The notes: generated by a model from the sequence alone, not told the origin. Counted from the stretch's first letter, positions 15,327 to 23,201 are shown. The stretch is 31,551 nt of DNA from Alphaproteobacteria bacterium MarineAlpha10_Bin2 (GCA_002937555.1 PTKB01000005.1:1-31551), one strand, 5' to 3'. Made by a program: numbers and translations.

Positions 15327-16829
15327 CTAATCGAAGATGCCAAGAACGTTGTCCAGAAAATCCGCGTCCGCAGGCCCTGTGGCGCGGGCCTCATCGGCAT
15401 GCCGCGGGCTTTCCACCGGCTGCTCGAGCGCCGTGAGCCAGGGGTTTTCGTCGCCGGTGCCGGTGCTAACCAACGGAATCAATATGCCGAACGGCCCCAG
15501 TAGCACGGTTCCTAAAACGGCACCGGCGAGGCCGAGAAGCGCTTCTTCTTTCTTGAGGTTATAGCTGAGATCGGTGAACAGGCCGTCGATGACGACCGGA
15601 ATTGCCAGACTCAACAAGGACGGATCCTTCGGGCGCGGCACAACGGTGAGATCGGCGAGCTCGCGGCCAAGGTCAATCTGCCCCTTGCCCGCCGTCGTGG
15701 TGAGCGCGGTATCGAACAAGAGAGCGGTGTTGGTGGCGATGCCGTCCTTGACGTCGAAGCGGGCGACGAAACAGTTGAGCCGCGCGGCGTCGCCGGCTTC
15801 ACCGCCCGGCACGATAAAGCGCAACAAATCGGCGGCGATGAGATCGACATAAGCGTTGGGAATGGTGCCGGCACCGATCATCATATCGATCCGCCCGTCA
15901 AGGCTGGCGGCAATTTCATGCGCCGTGCGGCCTTGCCCGGCGAAGGAAATATCGAGATCGAGCGATCCCTCCAGGATTTCTCTGAGATCGAACAGGGGCT
16001 TTACCGCGGACAGCTGCACATCCGTTAAATTCAATTCGAACTGCAATTCCGGGCGCGCCGAGCGGCTCTGAAGTTCCATCCGCGCCGCCACATCGCCGCC
16101 GCCGAGGCCGGCATGCAGGGGTTCGACGCGCAACACACCCTGCTCCATTTCAAGACCGATTTCGGCGTCTCGCAACGACAGGCCGCGATAGCGCAATTCG
16201 GAAACTTTAATAGACACTTGCGCATCCGCTTCATCGAGCACGGCGAAATCCAGCGGATCATCCGGGAAAACACGTTGCGGCGCAGCATCGCCGGCCGGCG
16301 CGCCCGCTTCGCCTTCGGCAACAGTATCCGTGCCGGCGGCCGGCGCCGCGCTTTCATTTTTCGCCAGCAGCGCATCGAGATCGAGCAGCGCCGACGTCAA
16401 ATCGGCCGTCAGCCGCGGCCGCTCGCCGGAGGTAAACTCGAGCCTGCCGGTCAGATCGCTCTCCGCGATACGCGCTTTGAAGTTCTCTAAAATATATTTG
16501 TCGTCATCGCCGCCACGCAGATCGGCCTGAACGGCATAGGGACCGATCGCCGGAAATGATCCGGCGATGACGTTGAGATCGGACAGCTTCTCACCTTCGA
16601 TACGGATGTGCAGCGCCACCTCCTCGAAATCGTCCAAATCGCCGACCGTTCCGGTCAACTCAGTCTTTGCGCCGAAAATCTCGACAATGATCGACACCGG
16701 AACATCTTCGTCGCCGGCGCCGATGGTTCCCGCTGCATCGATGGGGCTGTTGTTCCACACCCCTTCCAGGGCGAAATTGCCGCCGCCGGCCTCACTGGCG
16801 CCCGCTTCCGCGTTCGCGATCATCACCAC
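15327..16829 (-). CDS. AsmA family protein, C-terminal fragment of a frameshifted gene
   Basis: This 500-residue frame carries the middle and C-terminal parts of an AsmA-family protein: LSDLNVIAGSFPAIGPYAVQ, DLTSALLDLDALLAK, and the conserved C-terminal block with DGRIDMMIGAGTIPNAYVDL, NCFVARFDVKDGIA and GQIDLGRELADLTVVP. AsmA proteins are inner-membrane-anchored periplasmic proteins of the bridge-like lipid transfer superfamily that influence outer-membrane lipid traffic. The nominal start is GTG 16829, but the amino acids encoded just upstream in this frame (YRDGQTGERHVV) continue the normal AsmA sequence. It is therefore the tail of the same gene as the fragment at 16823-17335, not an independent gene. 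Confidence 0.8.
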   Translation of the reverse strand: MVMIANAEAGASEAGGGNFALEGVWNNSPIDAAGTIGAGDEDVPVSIIVEIFGAKTELTGTVGDLDDFEEVALHIRIEGEKLSDLNVIAGSFPAIGPYAVQADLRGGDDDKYILENFKARIAESDLTGRLEFTSGERPRLTADLTSALLDLDALLAKNESAAPAAGTDTVAEGEAGAPAGDAAPQRVFPDDPLDFAVLDEADAQVSIKVSELRYRGLSLRDAEIGLEMEQGVLRVEPLHAGLGGGDVAARMELQSRSARPELQFELNLTDVQLSAVKPLFDLREILEGSLDLDISFAGQGRTAHEIAASLDGRIDMMIGAGTIPNAYVDLIAADLLRFIVPGGEAGDAARLNCFVARFDVKDGIATNTALLFDTALTTTAGKGQIDLGRELADLTVVPRPKDPSLLSLAIPVVIDGLFTDLSYNLKKEEALLGLAGAVLGTVLLGPFGILIPLVSTGTGDENPWLTALEQPVESPRHADEARATGPADADFLDNVLGIFD

Positions 16830-17335
16830 ATGACGCTCGCCGGTCTGGCCATCGCGATAACCACCAACGCGTTCCTAACCTGGAGATCTTCGATGACCGG
16901 CAATTCTCCGCCTCCACCGTCCCCATCACCTTCCGCTTTCTTCTCGCCGAACACCCAGTTGCCAACGCCGTCTTCATTGGTTTCGACCAGCAGGTCCATA
17001 TCCTCAAGAATGAGGCGTTCGACTTCTATGTCGCCGCCAAGCATGGGGAACAGCGCGACCTTGGCCTCGACATGGCCGAGCTTCAGCATTTCGGGACGGG
17101 TGCCCCAGGCGGCGTTCTCGAACGTCACATTGTCCGCCGTGATCGACGGGCTGAATGAAATCGAAAGATCGAAATTGCCGGCAATGATCAGTTCTCGCCC
17201 GGTTCTCTCGCTAACTTTTCGGGCCAGAAAGTCCTTGAACTTGTTGACGTCCTGAACGCTCAGCAGCACCACGCCGACGACCACGACCAAGATGATCAAC
17301 CCGACGAGTCCCAAAACAAAATGCCACCAACGCAT
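16823..17335 (-). CDS. AsmA family protein, N-terminal fragment of a frameshifted gene
   Basis: This 170-residue frame begins with a membrane anchor (hydrophobic residues about 5-27), followed by the typical AsmA N-terminal domain: LLSVQDVNKFKDFLARKV, RELIIAGNFDLSISFSP, ENAAWGTRPEMLKLGHVEAKVALFPML, IEVERLILEDMDLLVE and GNWVFG. It loses homology after DLQVRNALVV and ends at TGA 16823-16825 with an unrelated ten-residue tail. It begins 3 bases after the HAD hydrolase stop, so it belongs to the rarA-crcB-rluC-HAD chain. Together with the downstream fragment it would encode about 669 residues if one base were restored. Confidence 0.8.
   Translation of the reverse strand: MRWWHFVLGLVGLIILVVVVGVVLLSVQDVNKFKDFLARKVSERTGRELIIAGNFDLSISFSPSITADNVTFENAAWGTRPEMLKLGHVEAKVALFPMLGGDIEVERLILEDMDLLVETNEDGVGNWVFGEKKAEGDGDGGGGELPVIEDLQVRNALVVIAMARPASVMW
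16859..16861 (-). other. Probable one-base frameshift site in the asmA-family gene
   Basis: On the minus strand the N-terminal frame reads LQVRNALVV up to GGTGGTTATCG; after this the next frame reads YRDGQTGERHVVMIAN, a natural continuation. The whole span 15327-17335 is 2009 bases, one short of a multiple of three, which fits a single missing base close to 16859-16861. In the C-terminal frame a TAG lies about 16 bases upstream of this point, so the shift must fall within a short interval. There is no long homopolymer here to suggest a typical sequencing slip. Confidence 0.75.
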
Positions 17336-17338
17336 CGC

Positions 17339-18007
17339 TTACGATTTCTCCCGACGCCGTTCCAGAACAGACGGCAGTTCATTGAGTTGATCCAGTATGA
17401 CAAGGGCTCCGGCGGCTTTGAGTTCGGCCGTATCGTGATAGCCCCAGGCGACGCCGAACGCGCCGGCGCCTGCATTCACTGCCATTTCCATATCGAAGAC
17501 CGTATCGCCGATCAACACGGTTTCGCTTTTCTCCGTGCCGGTTTCCGACATTGCCAACTCCAACATGCCGGGATGCGGTTTGCCCGGCGCATCATCGGCA
17601 GTTTGCAGGGTAACAAAATGCTTGGCCAGACCGTGCGTCTCCAAGGTCGCCGACAGGCCGCGCCGAGACTTACCGGTGGCAATGCCGAGCACATACCCGC
17701 TCTCTTCCAACTGCGTGAGCGTTTCGACGACATCGGCAAACAACGGTTCGTGCAGGTTCGGGCTGGCGCGCAATTCAACAAAGCATTCTTTATAGGCCGC
17801 CACCAGACTGTCGATTTCGCCGTCAACCGCATCGCCGTGCAAGCGCCCGATAGCTTCCGGAAGCGACAGGCCGACGATGTGTTTTACCGCTTGCGGAGTC
17901 GGTGGCGGCAGGCCACACGCGCGAAATGCGGCCTGCATGGAATCGATGATGACAAATTGGCTATCGACCAAAGTGCCGTCGCAATCGAACATGATGAGAC
18001 GGGTCAT
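17339..18007 (-). CDS. HAD-superfamily hydrolase, phosphoglycolate phosphatase-like
   Basis: A 222-residue HAD subfamily IA phosphatase. Motif I is DCDGTLVD (nucleophile Asp8, acid/base Asp10), motif II lies in GIATGKS, the lysine is in GKPHPGM and motif IV is GDTVFDMEMA. A helical cap occupies about residues 15-85. Such enzymes dephosphorylate small phosphorylated metabolites; the best known relatives are phosphoglycolate phosphatases, but substrate cannot be read from sequence. The ATG overlaps the rluC stop by four bases (ATGA), and this rluC-HAD pairing is common in Alphaproteobacteria. The asmA-family gene follows after 3 bases. Confidence 0.9.
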   Translation of the reverse strand: MTRLIMFDCDGTLVDSQFVIIDSMQAAFRACGLPPPTPQAVKHIVGLSLPEAIGRLHGDAVDGEIDSLVAAYKECFVELRASPNLHEPLFADVVETLTQLEESGYVLGIATGKSRRGLSATLETHGLAKHFVTLQTADDAPGKPHPGMLELAMSETGTEKSETVLIGDTVFDMEMAVNAGAGAFGVAWGYHDTAELKAAGALVILDQLNELPSVLERRREKS

Positions 18008-19014
18008 ATTTCAAGCGCGGCAAAGGGATCGCCGTCCGTCTCCGTATCGAACCCCAAATGCCGCCAGGATTGCTTCATATGCGGCGGCAACGGTGCCACC
18101 AGATCGAGCCGCGCCCGGCGCGCGCCGGCGCCGCCCGGATGTGGCAGGCTCAGCGAACGGGCGTGAAGGTGCAGCCCGGCGCCGAACCCCTCCGTCTCCA
18201 CCGGCTCGGAATCGGCGGCGTATTTTCTATCGCCGAGGATCGGGCAATTGAGGATTTCCGCGCAGTGTACGCGCAATTGATGGGTGCGCCCGGTACGCGG
18301 CAGCAGGGCCAGCCAGACCATGCGGCTCCCGGCGGACTCGACGCTGGCGTAATAGGTCGTGGCCTCGGCGCCATCCGCCGTGGGAACGACGCGCTCGGCG
18401 CCACTCGATGCGGCTTTCTTGGCGATCGCCGCGTCGATGCGGCCCTGCTCGAGTTCGGGCCGTCCGACCGTCAGCGCCCAATAAATCTTGCGCAGATCCT
18501 GATCGCGGAACCATTTGGTGAGGCGCCGCGCCGAGGCGGCATTTCGCGCCAGCAACAGCACGCCGCTGGTATCCTTGTCGAGCCGATGTACCAGGCGCGG
18601 GCGCTCCTTGGCGCCGAAGCGCAGGCCGTCGAGCAATCCGTCCACATGGCGCGTCACGCCCGAGCCGCCCTGAACGGCGAGGCCGGATGGCTTGTTGATC
18701 GCCAGCATATCACCGTCGCGGTAGAGCACCCATTCCCGCGCCGTCGCCAAATCCGCCTCGCTCGGCGCCGCCGCGGTAGTTTTACTTCGTGCCGGCGGCG
18801 CCGTTTCAGCCGCTAATGGCGGCACCCGCACTTCGTTGCCGGCGGCGAGACGCAAACCGGCCTTAGCGCGCCGCCCGTCGACGCGGATTTGGCCGGTGCG
18901 CAGCAGCTTCTCAAGCCGGCCATGGCTGAGCCCCGGATAGCGGTTGCGAAACCAGCGGTCGAGCCTGATATCGGCGTCGCCGGCATCGACCAAAAGAGTC
19001 TTTACGCCGCTCAC
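18004..19014 (-). CDS. rluC: RluC/RluD-family 23S rRNA pseudouridine synthase
   Basis: A 336-residue enzyme with an N-terminal S4 RNA-binding domain (RLDRWFRNRYPGLSHGRLEKLLRTGQIRVDG at about 17-47) and a C-terminal catalytic domain. The catalytic aspartate is Asp146 in LVHRLDKDTSG; other family motifs are LAINKPSGLAVQ and LPRTGRTHQLRVH. It isomerises uridines in 23S rRNA. RluC (955/2504/2580) is more likely than RluD from synteny, but sites are not provable by reading. The start is GTG 19014, which overlaps the crcB TGA by four bases (GTGA). Its own stop overlaps the HAD hydrolase start, so translation is coupled at both ends. Confidence 0.9.
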   Translation of the reverse strand: MSGVKTLLVDAGDADIRLDRWFRNRYPGLSHGRLEKLLRTGQIRVDGRRAKAGLRLAAGNEVRVPPLAAETAPPARSKTTAAAPSEADLATAREWVLYRDGDMLAINKPSGLAVQGGSGVTRHVDGLLDGLRFGAKERPRLVHRLDKDTSGVLLLARNAASARRLTKWFRDQDLRKIYWALTVGRPELEQGRIDAAIAKKAASSGAERVVPTADGAEATTYYASVESAGSRMVWLALLPRTGRTHQLRVHCAEILNCPILGDRKYAADSEPVETEGFGAGLHLHARSLSLPHPGGAGARRARLDLVAPLPPHMKQSWRHLGFDTETDGDPFAALEI

Positions 19015-19403
19015 GTCAGGATCAGCCGCAACAGGCGAAGGCCGGCGAAAAACGCGCCGAGGGAAATCGCGACCGAAACCAGAATATAGAGAAATGCCCG
19101 TCCAATCTCGCCGCGCTCAAGCAACAGATAAGTATCGGAGGAAAAGGCGGAGAAGGTCGTGAAGGAGCCGAGCACGCCGACGAATATCAAGGCGCGAATC
19201 TCGGCGCTCGGCACCAAGGCCACGGCGAAACTCTCGACCAGGGCGCCGAAGACGAAAGAGCCCAGCACGTTGACCGCCACCGTGCCATAGGGAAACCCGG
19301 CGCCCAGGAACGACGCGAACCAGCGCTCGGCAATATCGGTAAAGTAATAACGGCCGAGCGAGCCGACAGCGCCGCCGAACGCAATGGCGAGGACGATCTT
19401 CAT
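19011..19403 (-). CDS. crcB: Fluoride ion channel CrcB/FluC
   Basis: A 130-residue four-helix membrane protein. The family motifs are GGAVGSLGRYYF, the GTVAVNVLGSFVFG segment (the conserved asparagine region) and GVLGSFTTFSAFSSD containing the phenylalanines that line the fluoride path. It works as an antiparallel dimer and exports fluoride. The ATG at 19403 overlaps the rarA stop by four bases (ATGA), which decides it over the longer frame beginning at 19454. There is no space for a fluoride riboswitch upstream, so expression probably follows rarA. Confidence 0.93.
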   Translation of the reverse strand: MKIVLAIAFGGAVGSLGRYYFTDIAERWFASFLGAGFPYGTVAVNVLGSFVFGALVESFAVALVPSAEIRALIFVGVLGSFTTFSAFSSDTYLLLERGEIGRAFLYILVSVAISLGAFFAGLRLLRLILT

Positions 19404-20734
19404 GTCGCCCCTCCGCCTTGCTCGCCGCCCTCGCCGTGGCGCAGCTTGTTCCAATAATCGAGGCGCTTTCGGATCTCGCGCTCGAAGCCGCGCGCTGCCG
19501 GGCGGTAGAATTCCTGGCGCGCCATATCGTCGGGGAAGTAATTCTGTCCGGAAAACGCTTCTTCCGTTTCGTGATCGTAGACATAGCCGTCGCTATAGCC
19601 CAAATCCTTCATCAGCCGCGTCGGCGCATTGAGGATGTGCTTGGGCGGCATGGCCGAGGCGCTGTCCCGCGCCGTGCGCATGGCTGCGCTTAGGGCCTTA
19701 TAGGCGGCGTTGGATTTCGGCGCCGTCGCGAGATAGAGCACCGCCTGGGCAAGCGCCAACTCGCCCTCGGGCGAGCCCAGGCGCTCATAGGCCTGCCATG
19801 CCGCCATGGTCTGCGGCAGCGCGTCAGGTTCGGCGAGGCCAATATCTTCCGAGGCGAAGCGCACCAGCCGGCGGGCGATATAGTTGGGGTCTTCGCCGCC
19901 TGCCAGCATCCGTGCCAGCCAATAGAGCGCGGCGTCGGCGTCCGAGCCGCGCAGCGATTTGTGCAGGGCGCTGATCAAATTGTAATGGCTCTCCTGGGCC
20001 TTGTCGTAAAGCGGCGCGCGGCGCTGGACAGCATCGGCGAGCTGTTTGTTGTCCATTTCCTCTCGTATACCCGAGGCAAAAAGCTCTTCGATCATATTGA
20101 GGAGATATCGGCCGTCGCCGTCCGCCATGGCGCGGAGCGCCACGCGCGCCTGATCGTCGAGCGGCAACGCCCTCTCTTCCGCCGCTTCGGCGCGGTGCAT
20201 CAATTCGGCCAAGGCAGGATCGTCGAGACGGTGCAGAACCAGCACCTGGCAGCGCGACAGCAGCGCGCCGATCAACTCGAACGACGGGTTCTCCGTTGTC
20301 GCACCGACCAAAGTCACCGTGCCGTCTTCAACGACAGGCAAAAAGGCATCCTGTTGGGCGCGGTTGAAGCGGTGGATTTCGTCGACGAACAACATGGTGC
20401 CGTGCCCGGACTGGCGGCGTTGGCGCGCGCGATCGAAAATTTTGCGCAAATCTGCAACGCCGGAAAACACCGCGCTCAACGGTTCGAACTCCAGATCCGA
20501 ATGGCTCGCCAACAGCCGCGCGATGGTGGTTTTCCCGCAGCCGGGCGGCCCCCACAGAATATGCGAAGCAAGCCGTCCCGCGGCGACCATGCGCCCGATC
20601 ACGCCTTCAGCACCCAACAGGTGATCCTGGCCGACCACCTGATCCAATTGACCAGGGCGCATGCGCTCCGCCAGGGGACGCGGGGCATCTTTTTCGAATA
20701 AGGAAGGGGCGGCTTGTTTTGCCATCGCCGTCAT
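19400..20734 (-). CDS. rarA: Replication-associated recombination protein A (RarA/MgsA AAA+ ATPase)
   Basis: A clamp-loader-like AAA+ ATPase of 444 residues from this start. Walker A is GPPGCGKTT (about 62-70), Walker B is MLFVDEIHRF, sensor 1 is GATTENPSFE, and the C-terminal tetramerisation domain contains DADAALYWLARMLAGGEDP, RLVRFASEDIG and FPDDM. RarA acts at stalled replication forks. Starts at 20755 (TTG), 20734 and 20725 (both ATG) are all possible and none has a strong ribosome-binding site; the last gives 441 residues. A terminator-like hairpin after rplQ separates it from the ribosomal operon. In many alphaproteobacteria a degQ-type protease gene lies between rplQ and rarA; here it is absent. 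Confidence 0.92.
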   Translation of the reverse strand: MTAMAKQAAPSLFEKDAPRPLAERMRPGQLDQVVGQDHLLGAEGVIGRMVAAGRLASHILWGPPGCGKTTIARLLASHSDLEFEPLSAVFSGVADLRKIFDRARQRRQSGHGTMLFVDEIHRFNRAQQDAFLPVVEDGTVTLVGATTENPSFELIGALLSRCQVLVLHRLDDPALAELMHRAEAAEERALPLDDQARVALRAMADGDGRYLLNMIEELFASGIREEMDNKQLADAVQRRAPLYDKAQESHYNLISALHKSLRGSDADAALYWLARMLAGGEDPNYIARRLVRFASEDIGLAEPDALPQTMAAWQAYERLGSPEGELALAQAVLYLATAPKSNAAYKALSAAMRTARDSASAMPPKHILNAPTRLMKDLGYSDGYVYDHETEEAFSGQNYFPDDMARQEFYRPAARGFEREIRKRLDYWNKLRHGEGGEQGGGAT

Positions 20735-20753
20735 TTTACTGCCGAACAACGGC

Positions 20754-20779
20754 AAAGGGCAGCCCCAAAGGAGCCGCCC
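20754..20779 (-). terminator. Rho-independent terminator after rplQ
   Basis: On the minus strand, GGGCGGCTC and GGGCTGCCC form a nine-pair stem (two G-U pairs) around a CTTTG loop, followed by TTT. It lies about 30 bases beyond the rplQ stop and before any plausible rarA start, where the end of the ribosomal operon is expected. The U-tract is short, so termination may be partial. Confidence 0.6.
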
Positions 20780-20810
20780 TGTTCATCTGCGGGCCGTAGA
20801 AAAGCGCCGT

Positions 20811-21242
20811 TCAGGCCGAAACTTCTTCCTCGAGAGGCTCATCCAGGCTCATGTCTGGCCCGGAATCGAGACCCTTGGCGTCTTCGTCGCGATCGACCAG
20901 TTCGATATAGGCCATCGGCGCCGAATCGCCGTAGCGGAAGCCGGCCTTCAGCACGCGGGTGTAGCCACCTGCTCGGTCTTCATAGCGCTCGGCCAAACCG
21001 TCGAAAAGTTTGCGCACGATCGCTTCGTCCTGCAGAAAACTCAGTGCCTGACGCCGCGAATGAAGGCTGCCGCGCTTGCCGAGCGTAATCATGCGCTCGA
21101 CCACCGGGCGCAGCTCCTTGGCTTTGGGCAGGGTCGTCTTGATCTGCTCATGCTTCAGGAGCGCCGTCGCCATGTTGCGAAACATTGCTCTTCGGTGGCT
21201 CGACGACCGGTTCAGCTTACGCCCACTATTGCGATGCCGCAT
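20811..21242 (-). CDS. rplQ: 50S ribosomal protein L17
   Basis: A 143-residue L17, last gene of the alpha operon. The N-terminus RHRNSGRKLNRSSSHRRAMFRNMATALLKHEQIKTTLPKAKELRPVVERMITLGK is strongly conserved, and GYTRVLKAGFRYGDSAPMAYIELVDR matches the C-terminal part of the core. A roughly 20-residue acidic tail (rich in Asp and Glu) follows, a common feature in Alphaproteobacteria. It starts 29 bases after rpoA. L17 binds near the peptide exit tunnel on 23S rRNA. Confidence 0.97.
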   Translation of the reverse strand: MRHRNSGRKLNRSSSHRRAMFRNMATALLKHEQIKTTLPKAKELRPVVERMITLGKRGSLHSRRQALSFLQDEAIVRKLFDGLAERYEDRAGGYTRVLKAGFRYGDSAPMAYIELVDRDEDAKGLDSGPDMSLDEPLEEEVSA

Positions 21243-21271
21243 CTCTCTCTCCTCGCGCCGTGGCGCCGCTC

Positions 21272-22288
21272 TTAATAAGGCTCTTCCAGCCTTTTGGCCA
21301 TATCTTCGATATTTTCCGGCGGCCAGCTGGCGATTTCCATGCCCAAATGCAGCCCCATATGGCTCAGCACTTCCTTGATCTCGTTCAGGGATTTGCGGCC
21401 GAAATTCGGCGTCCGCAGCATTTCCGATTCGGAATGCTGAACCAGGTCTCCGATATAGATGATGTTGTCGTTCTTCAGGCAGTTGGCGGAGCGCACGGAA
21501 AGCTCCAACTCGTCGACCTTTTTCAACAAATTCGGATTGAATTCCGGTTCCACCGCCTCTTCCTCGCGGTGGGTCTCGCGCGGCTCCTGGAAATTGATGA
21601 ACAGCTGCAACTGGTCCTGAACAATGCGCGCGGCCAACGCGATGACGTCTTCCGGCGTGACCGTGCCGTTGGTCTCGATGGTCATCGACAGCTTGTCATA
21701 GTCTGTGACTTGCCCGACGCGGGTGTTCTCAACCTTGTAGGCGACCTTCTTCACCGGGCTGTAGAGCGCGTCGACGGGAATGAACCCGATCGGCGCGTCT
21801 TCTGGCCGGTTCTGCACCGCCGCGACATAGCCTTTGCCGGTCTGCACGGTCAATTCTATGTTCAAATTGGCTGCCTGATCCAAGGTGCAAAGCACCAGGT
21901 CAGGATCCATGACTTCAACATCATGTCCGGTCTCGATCATGCCGGCCGTCACCACGCCAGGCTTGGTGGCTTTGAGTGTGAGACGCTTGGGACCCTCGCC
22001 GTGCATCCTGAGCGCCAGCGACTTGATATTGAGAACGATGTCGGTCAAATCCTCGCGCACGCCGGGAATGGAGGAAAATTCGTGCAGTACGCCTTCGACC
22101 TGAATGGCCGTGACCGCGGCACCCTGCAGCGACGACAGCAGAACGCGCCGGAGCGCATTGCCGAGGGTCACGCCAAAGCCGCGCTCGAGCGGCTCGGCGA
22201 CGATGGTGGCAACATTATTGCTGTCTCCGTCGGGCGAAACAGCCAGTTTCGACGGCTTGATAAGTTCCTGCCAGTTTTTCTGGATCAC
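21272..22288 (-). CDS. rpoA: DNA-directed RNA polymerase subunit alpha
   Basis: A 338-residue alpha subunit. The N-terminal dimerisation and assembly domain includes EPLERGFGVTLGNALRRVLLSSLQGAAVTAI and VNVALLVLCT-type strands; the C-terminal domain (after a linker rich in Glu near 240-250) includes LELSVRSANCLKNDNIIYIGDLVQ and GRKSLNEIKEVL and would bind UP elements and activators. The start is GTG 22288, giving the family N-terminus IQKNWQELIKP. It is separated from rpsK by 94 bases that hold a perfect inverted repeat. Confidence 0.97.
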   Translation of the reverse strand: MIQKNWQELIKPSKLAVSPDGDSNNVATIVAEPLERGFGVTLGNALRRVLLSSLQGAAVTAIQVEGVLHEFSSIPGVREDLTDIVLNIKSLALRMHGEGPKRLTLKATKPGVVTAGMIETGHDVEVMDPDLVLCTLDQAANLNIELTVQTGKGYVAAVQNRPEDAPIGFIPVDALYSPVKKVAYKVENTRVGQVTDYDKLSMTIETNGTVTPEDVIALAARIVQDQLQLFINFQEPRETHREEEAVEPEFNPNLLKKVDELELSVRSANCLKNDNIIYIGDLVQHSESEMLRTPNFGRKSLNEIKEVLSHMGLHLGMEIASWPPENIEDMAKRLEEPY

Positions 22289-22344
22289 GGATACGACCTC
22301 ACAGAATAGGTGAGCGGATATTCGCTCGCTAAGTACGGATTGCT

Positions 22345-22369
22345 ACGCCGTCGCTATCTTCGACGGCGT
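22345..22369 (-). promoter_or_regulatory. Perfect hairpin between rpsK and rpoA
   Basis: In the minus-strand transcript ACGCCGTCG, a seven-base loop AAGATAG and CGACGGCGT make a perfect nine-pair stem. It lies between the rpsK stop (22383) and the rpoA GTG (22288). No U-run follows it in the transcript direction, so it is not a standard terminator. It could be a processing site, a translational control element or an attenuation element that tunes rpoA relative to the ribosomal proteins. Confidence 0.5.
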
Positions 22370-22382
22370 TGACAATTTTTGG

Positions 22383-22769
22383 TTAGACGCGGCGGCGTTT
22401 GCGCGGCCGGCAGCCATTATGCGGGATCGGCGTGACATCGCGGATCGCGGTGATGACAAACCCCGCAGTTTGCAGCGCACGGAGCGCCGACTCGCGGCCG
22501 GACCCCGGCCCCTTTACTTCGACTTCGAGTGACTTCACGCCATGTTCCGCCGCCTTCTTGCCGGCATCCTCGGCCGCCATCTGGGCGGCGTAAGGCGTCG
22601 ATTTGCGCGAGCCGCGAAAGCCCATGCCACCGGCCGAAGACCAGGAGATCGTGTTGCCCTGCACATCGGTGATGGTGATCATGGTGTTGTTGAAGGTGGC
22701 GTTCACATGGGCGATGCCGGAAGAAATATTCTTGCGCTCGCGCTTGCGGACGGATGACGGTTTGGCCAT
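22383..22769 (-). CDS. rpsK: 30S ribosomal protein S11
   Basis: A 128-residue S11. The conserved core is readable end to end: ISSGIAHVNATFNNTMITITD, ISWSSAGGMGFRGSRKSTPYAAQMAAEDA, VKGPGSGRESALRALQTAGF and the C-terminal DVTPIPHNGCRPRKRRRV. It sits on the 30S platform with S6, S18 and 16S rRNA. It follows rpsM after 9 bases. Length and start are standard. Confidence 0.98.
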   Translation of the reverse strand: MAKPSSVRKRERKNISSGIAHVNATFNNTMITITDVQGNTISWSSAGGMGFRGSRKSTPYAAQMAAEDAGKKAAEHGVKSLEVEVKGPGSGRESALRALQTAGFVITAIRDVTPIPHNGCRPRKRRRV

Positions 22770-22778
22770 GGTTCAGTC

Positions 22779-23147
22779 CTACTTCTTCTTGCCGGCGATG
22801 GCGCGCGCCGGGCCTTTGCGCGTTCTCGCATTGGTGTGGGTGCGTTGGCCGCGCACCGGCAGGCCGCGCCGATGGCGCACCCCGCGATAGAGGCCCAAAT
22901 CCATCAGCCGTTTGATATTCATGGCGGTTTCACGCCGCAGATCACCCTCAACCAAATGATCCCGATCGATGATTTCGCGTACCTTGGCGACTTCCGCGTC
23001 GCTCATCTCGTTGACGCGCCGATCCGGCGGAACGCCGGCTATATTCAGAATTTTGAGCGCCTTGGTGCGGCCAATCCCGAATATATAGGTCAGCGAGATG
23101 CCGACCTGCTTATTTGTTGGAATGTTGACGCCTGCAATTCGAGCCAA
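22779..23147 (-). CDS. rpsM: 30S ribosomal protein S13
   Basis: A 122-residue S13, head protein of the small subunit contacting 5S/23S bridges and tRNA. Conserved parts are ARIAGVNIPTNKQVGISLTYIFGIG, INEMSDAEV-type region, DLGLYRGVRHRRGLPVRGQRTHTNARTRKGP and a lysine-rich end. The start codon is TTG (23145-23147); no in-frame ATG exists at this position, and GAGGAG lies about 8 bases upstream. It opens the alpha operon section (rpsM-rpsK-rpoA-rplQ), after a 114-base gap containing a terminator-like hairpin. Confidence 0.97.
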   Translation of the reverse strand: MARIAGVNIPTNKQVGISLTYIFGIGRTKALKILNIAGVPPDRRVNEMSDAEVAKVREIIDRDHLVEGDLRRETAMNIKRLMDLGLYRGVRHRRGLPVRGQRTHTNARTRKGPARAIAGKKK

Positions 23148-23168
23148 GATCAGTACTCCTCACAGAAC

Positions 23169-23201
23169 AAAAGGCGCGCCACGGAAATTATCCGGGGCGC
23201 G
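23169..23201 (-). terminator. Terminator-like hairpin between adk and rpsM
   Basis: On the minus strand CGCGCCCCGGA, loop TAATT and TCCGTGGCGCG form an eleven-position stem with one mismatch, followed by CCTTTTG. This resembles a rho-independent terminator or attenuator in the adk-rpsM gap, with the TTG start of rpsM only about 22 bases beyond it. Some readthrough or a promoter inside the gap would be needed to express the alpha operon. Confidence 0.5.

Noticed and set aside
19404..19460. A fluoride riboswitch upstream of crcB
   Set aside because: crcB overlaps the end of rarA; the sequence upstream is coding and there is no leader that could hold a riboswitch.
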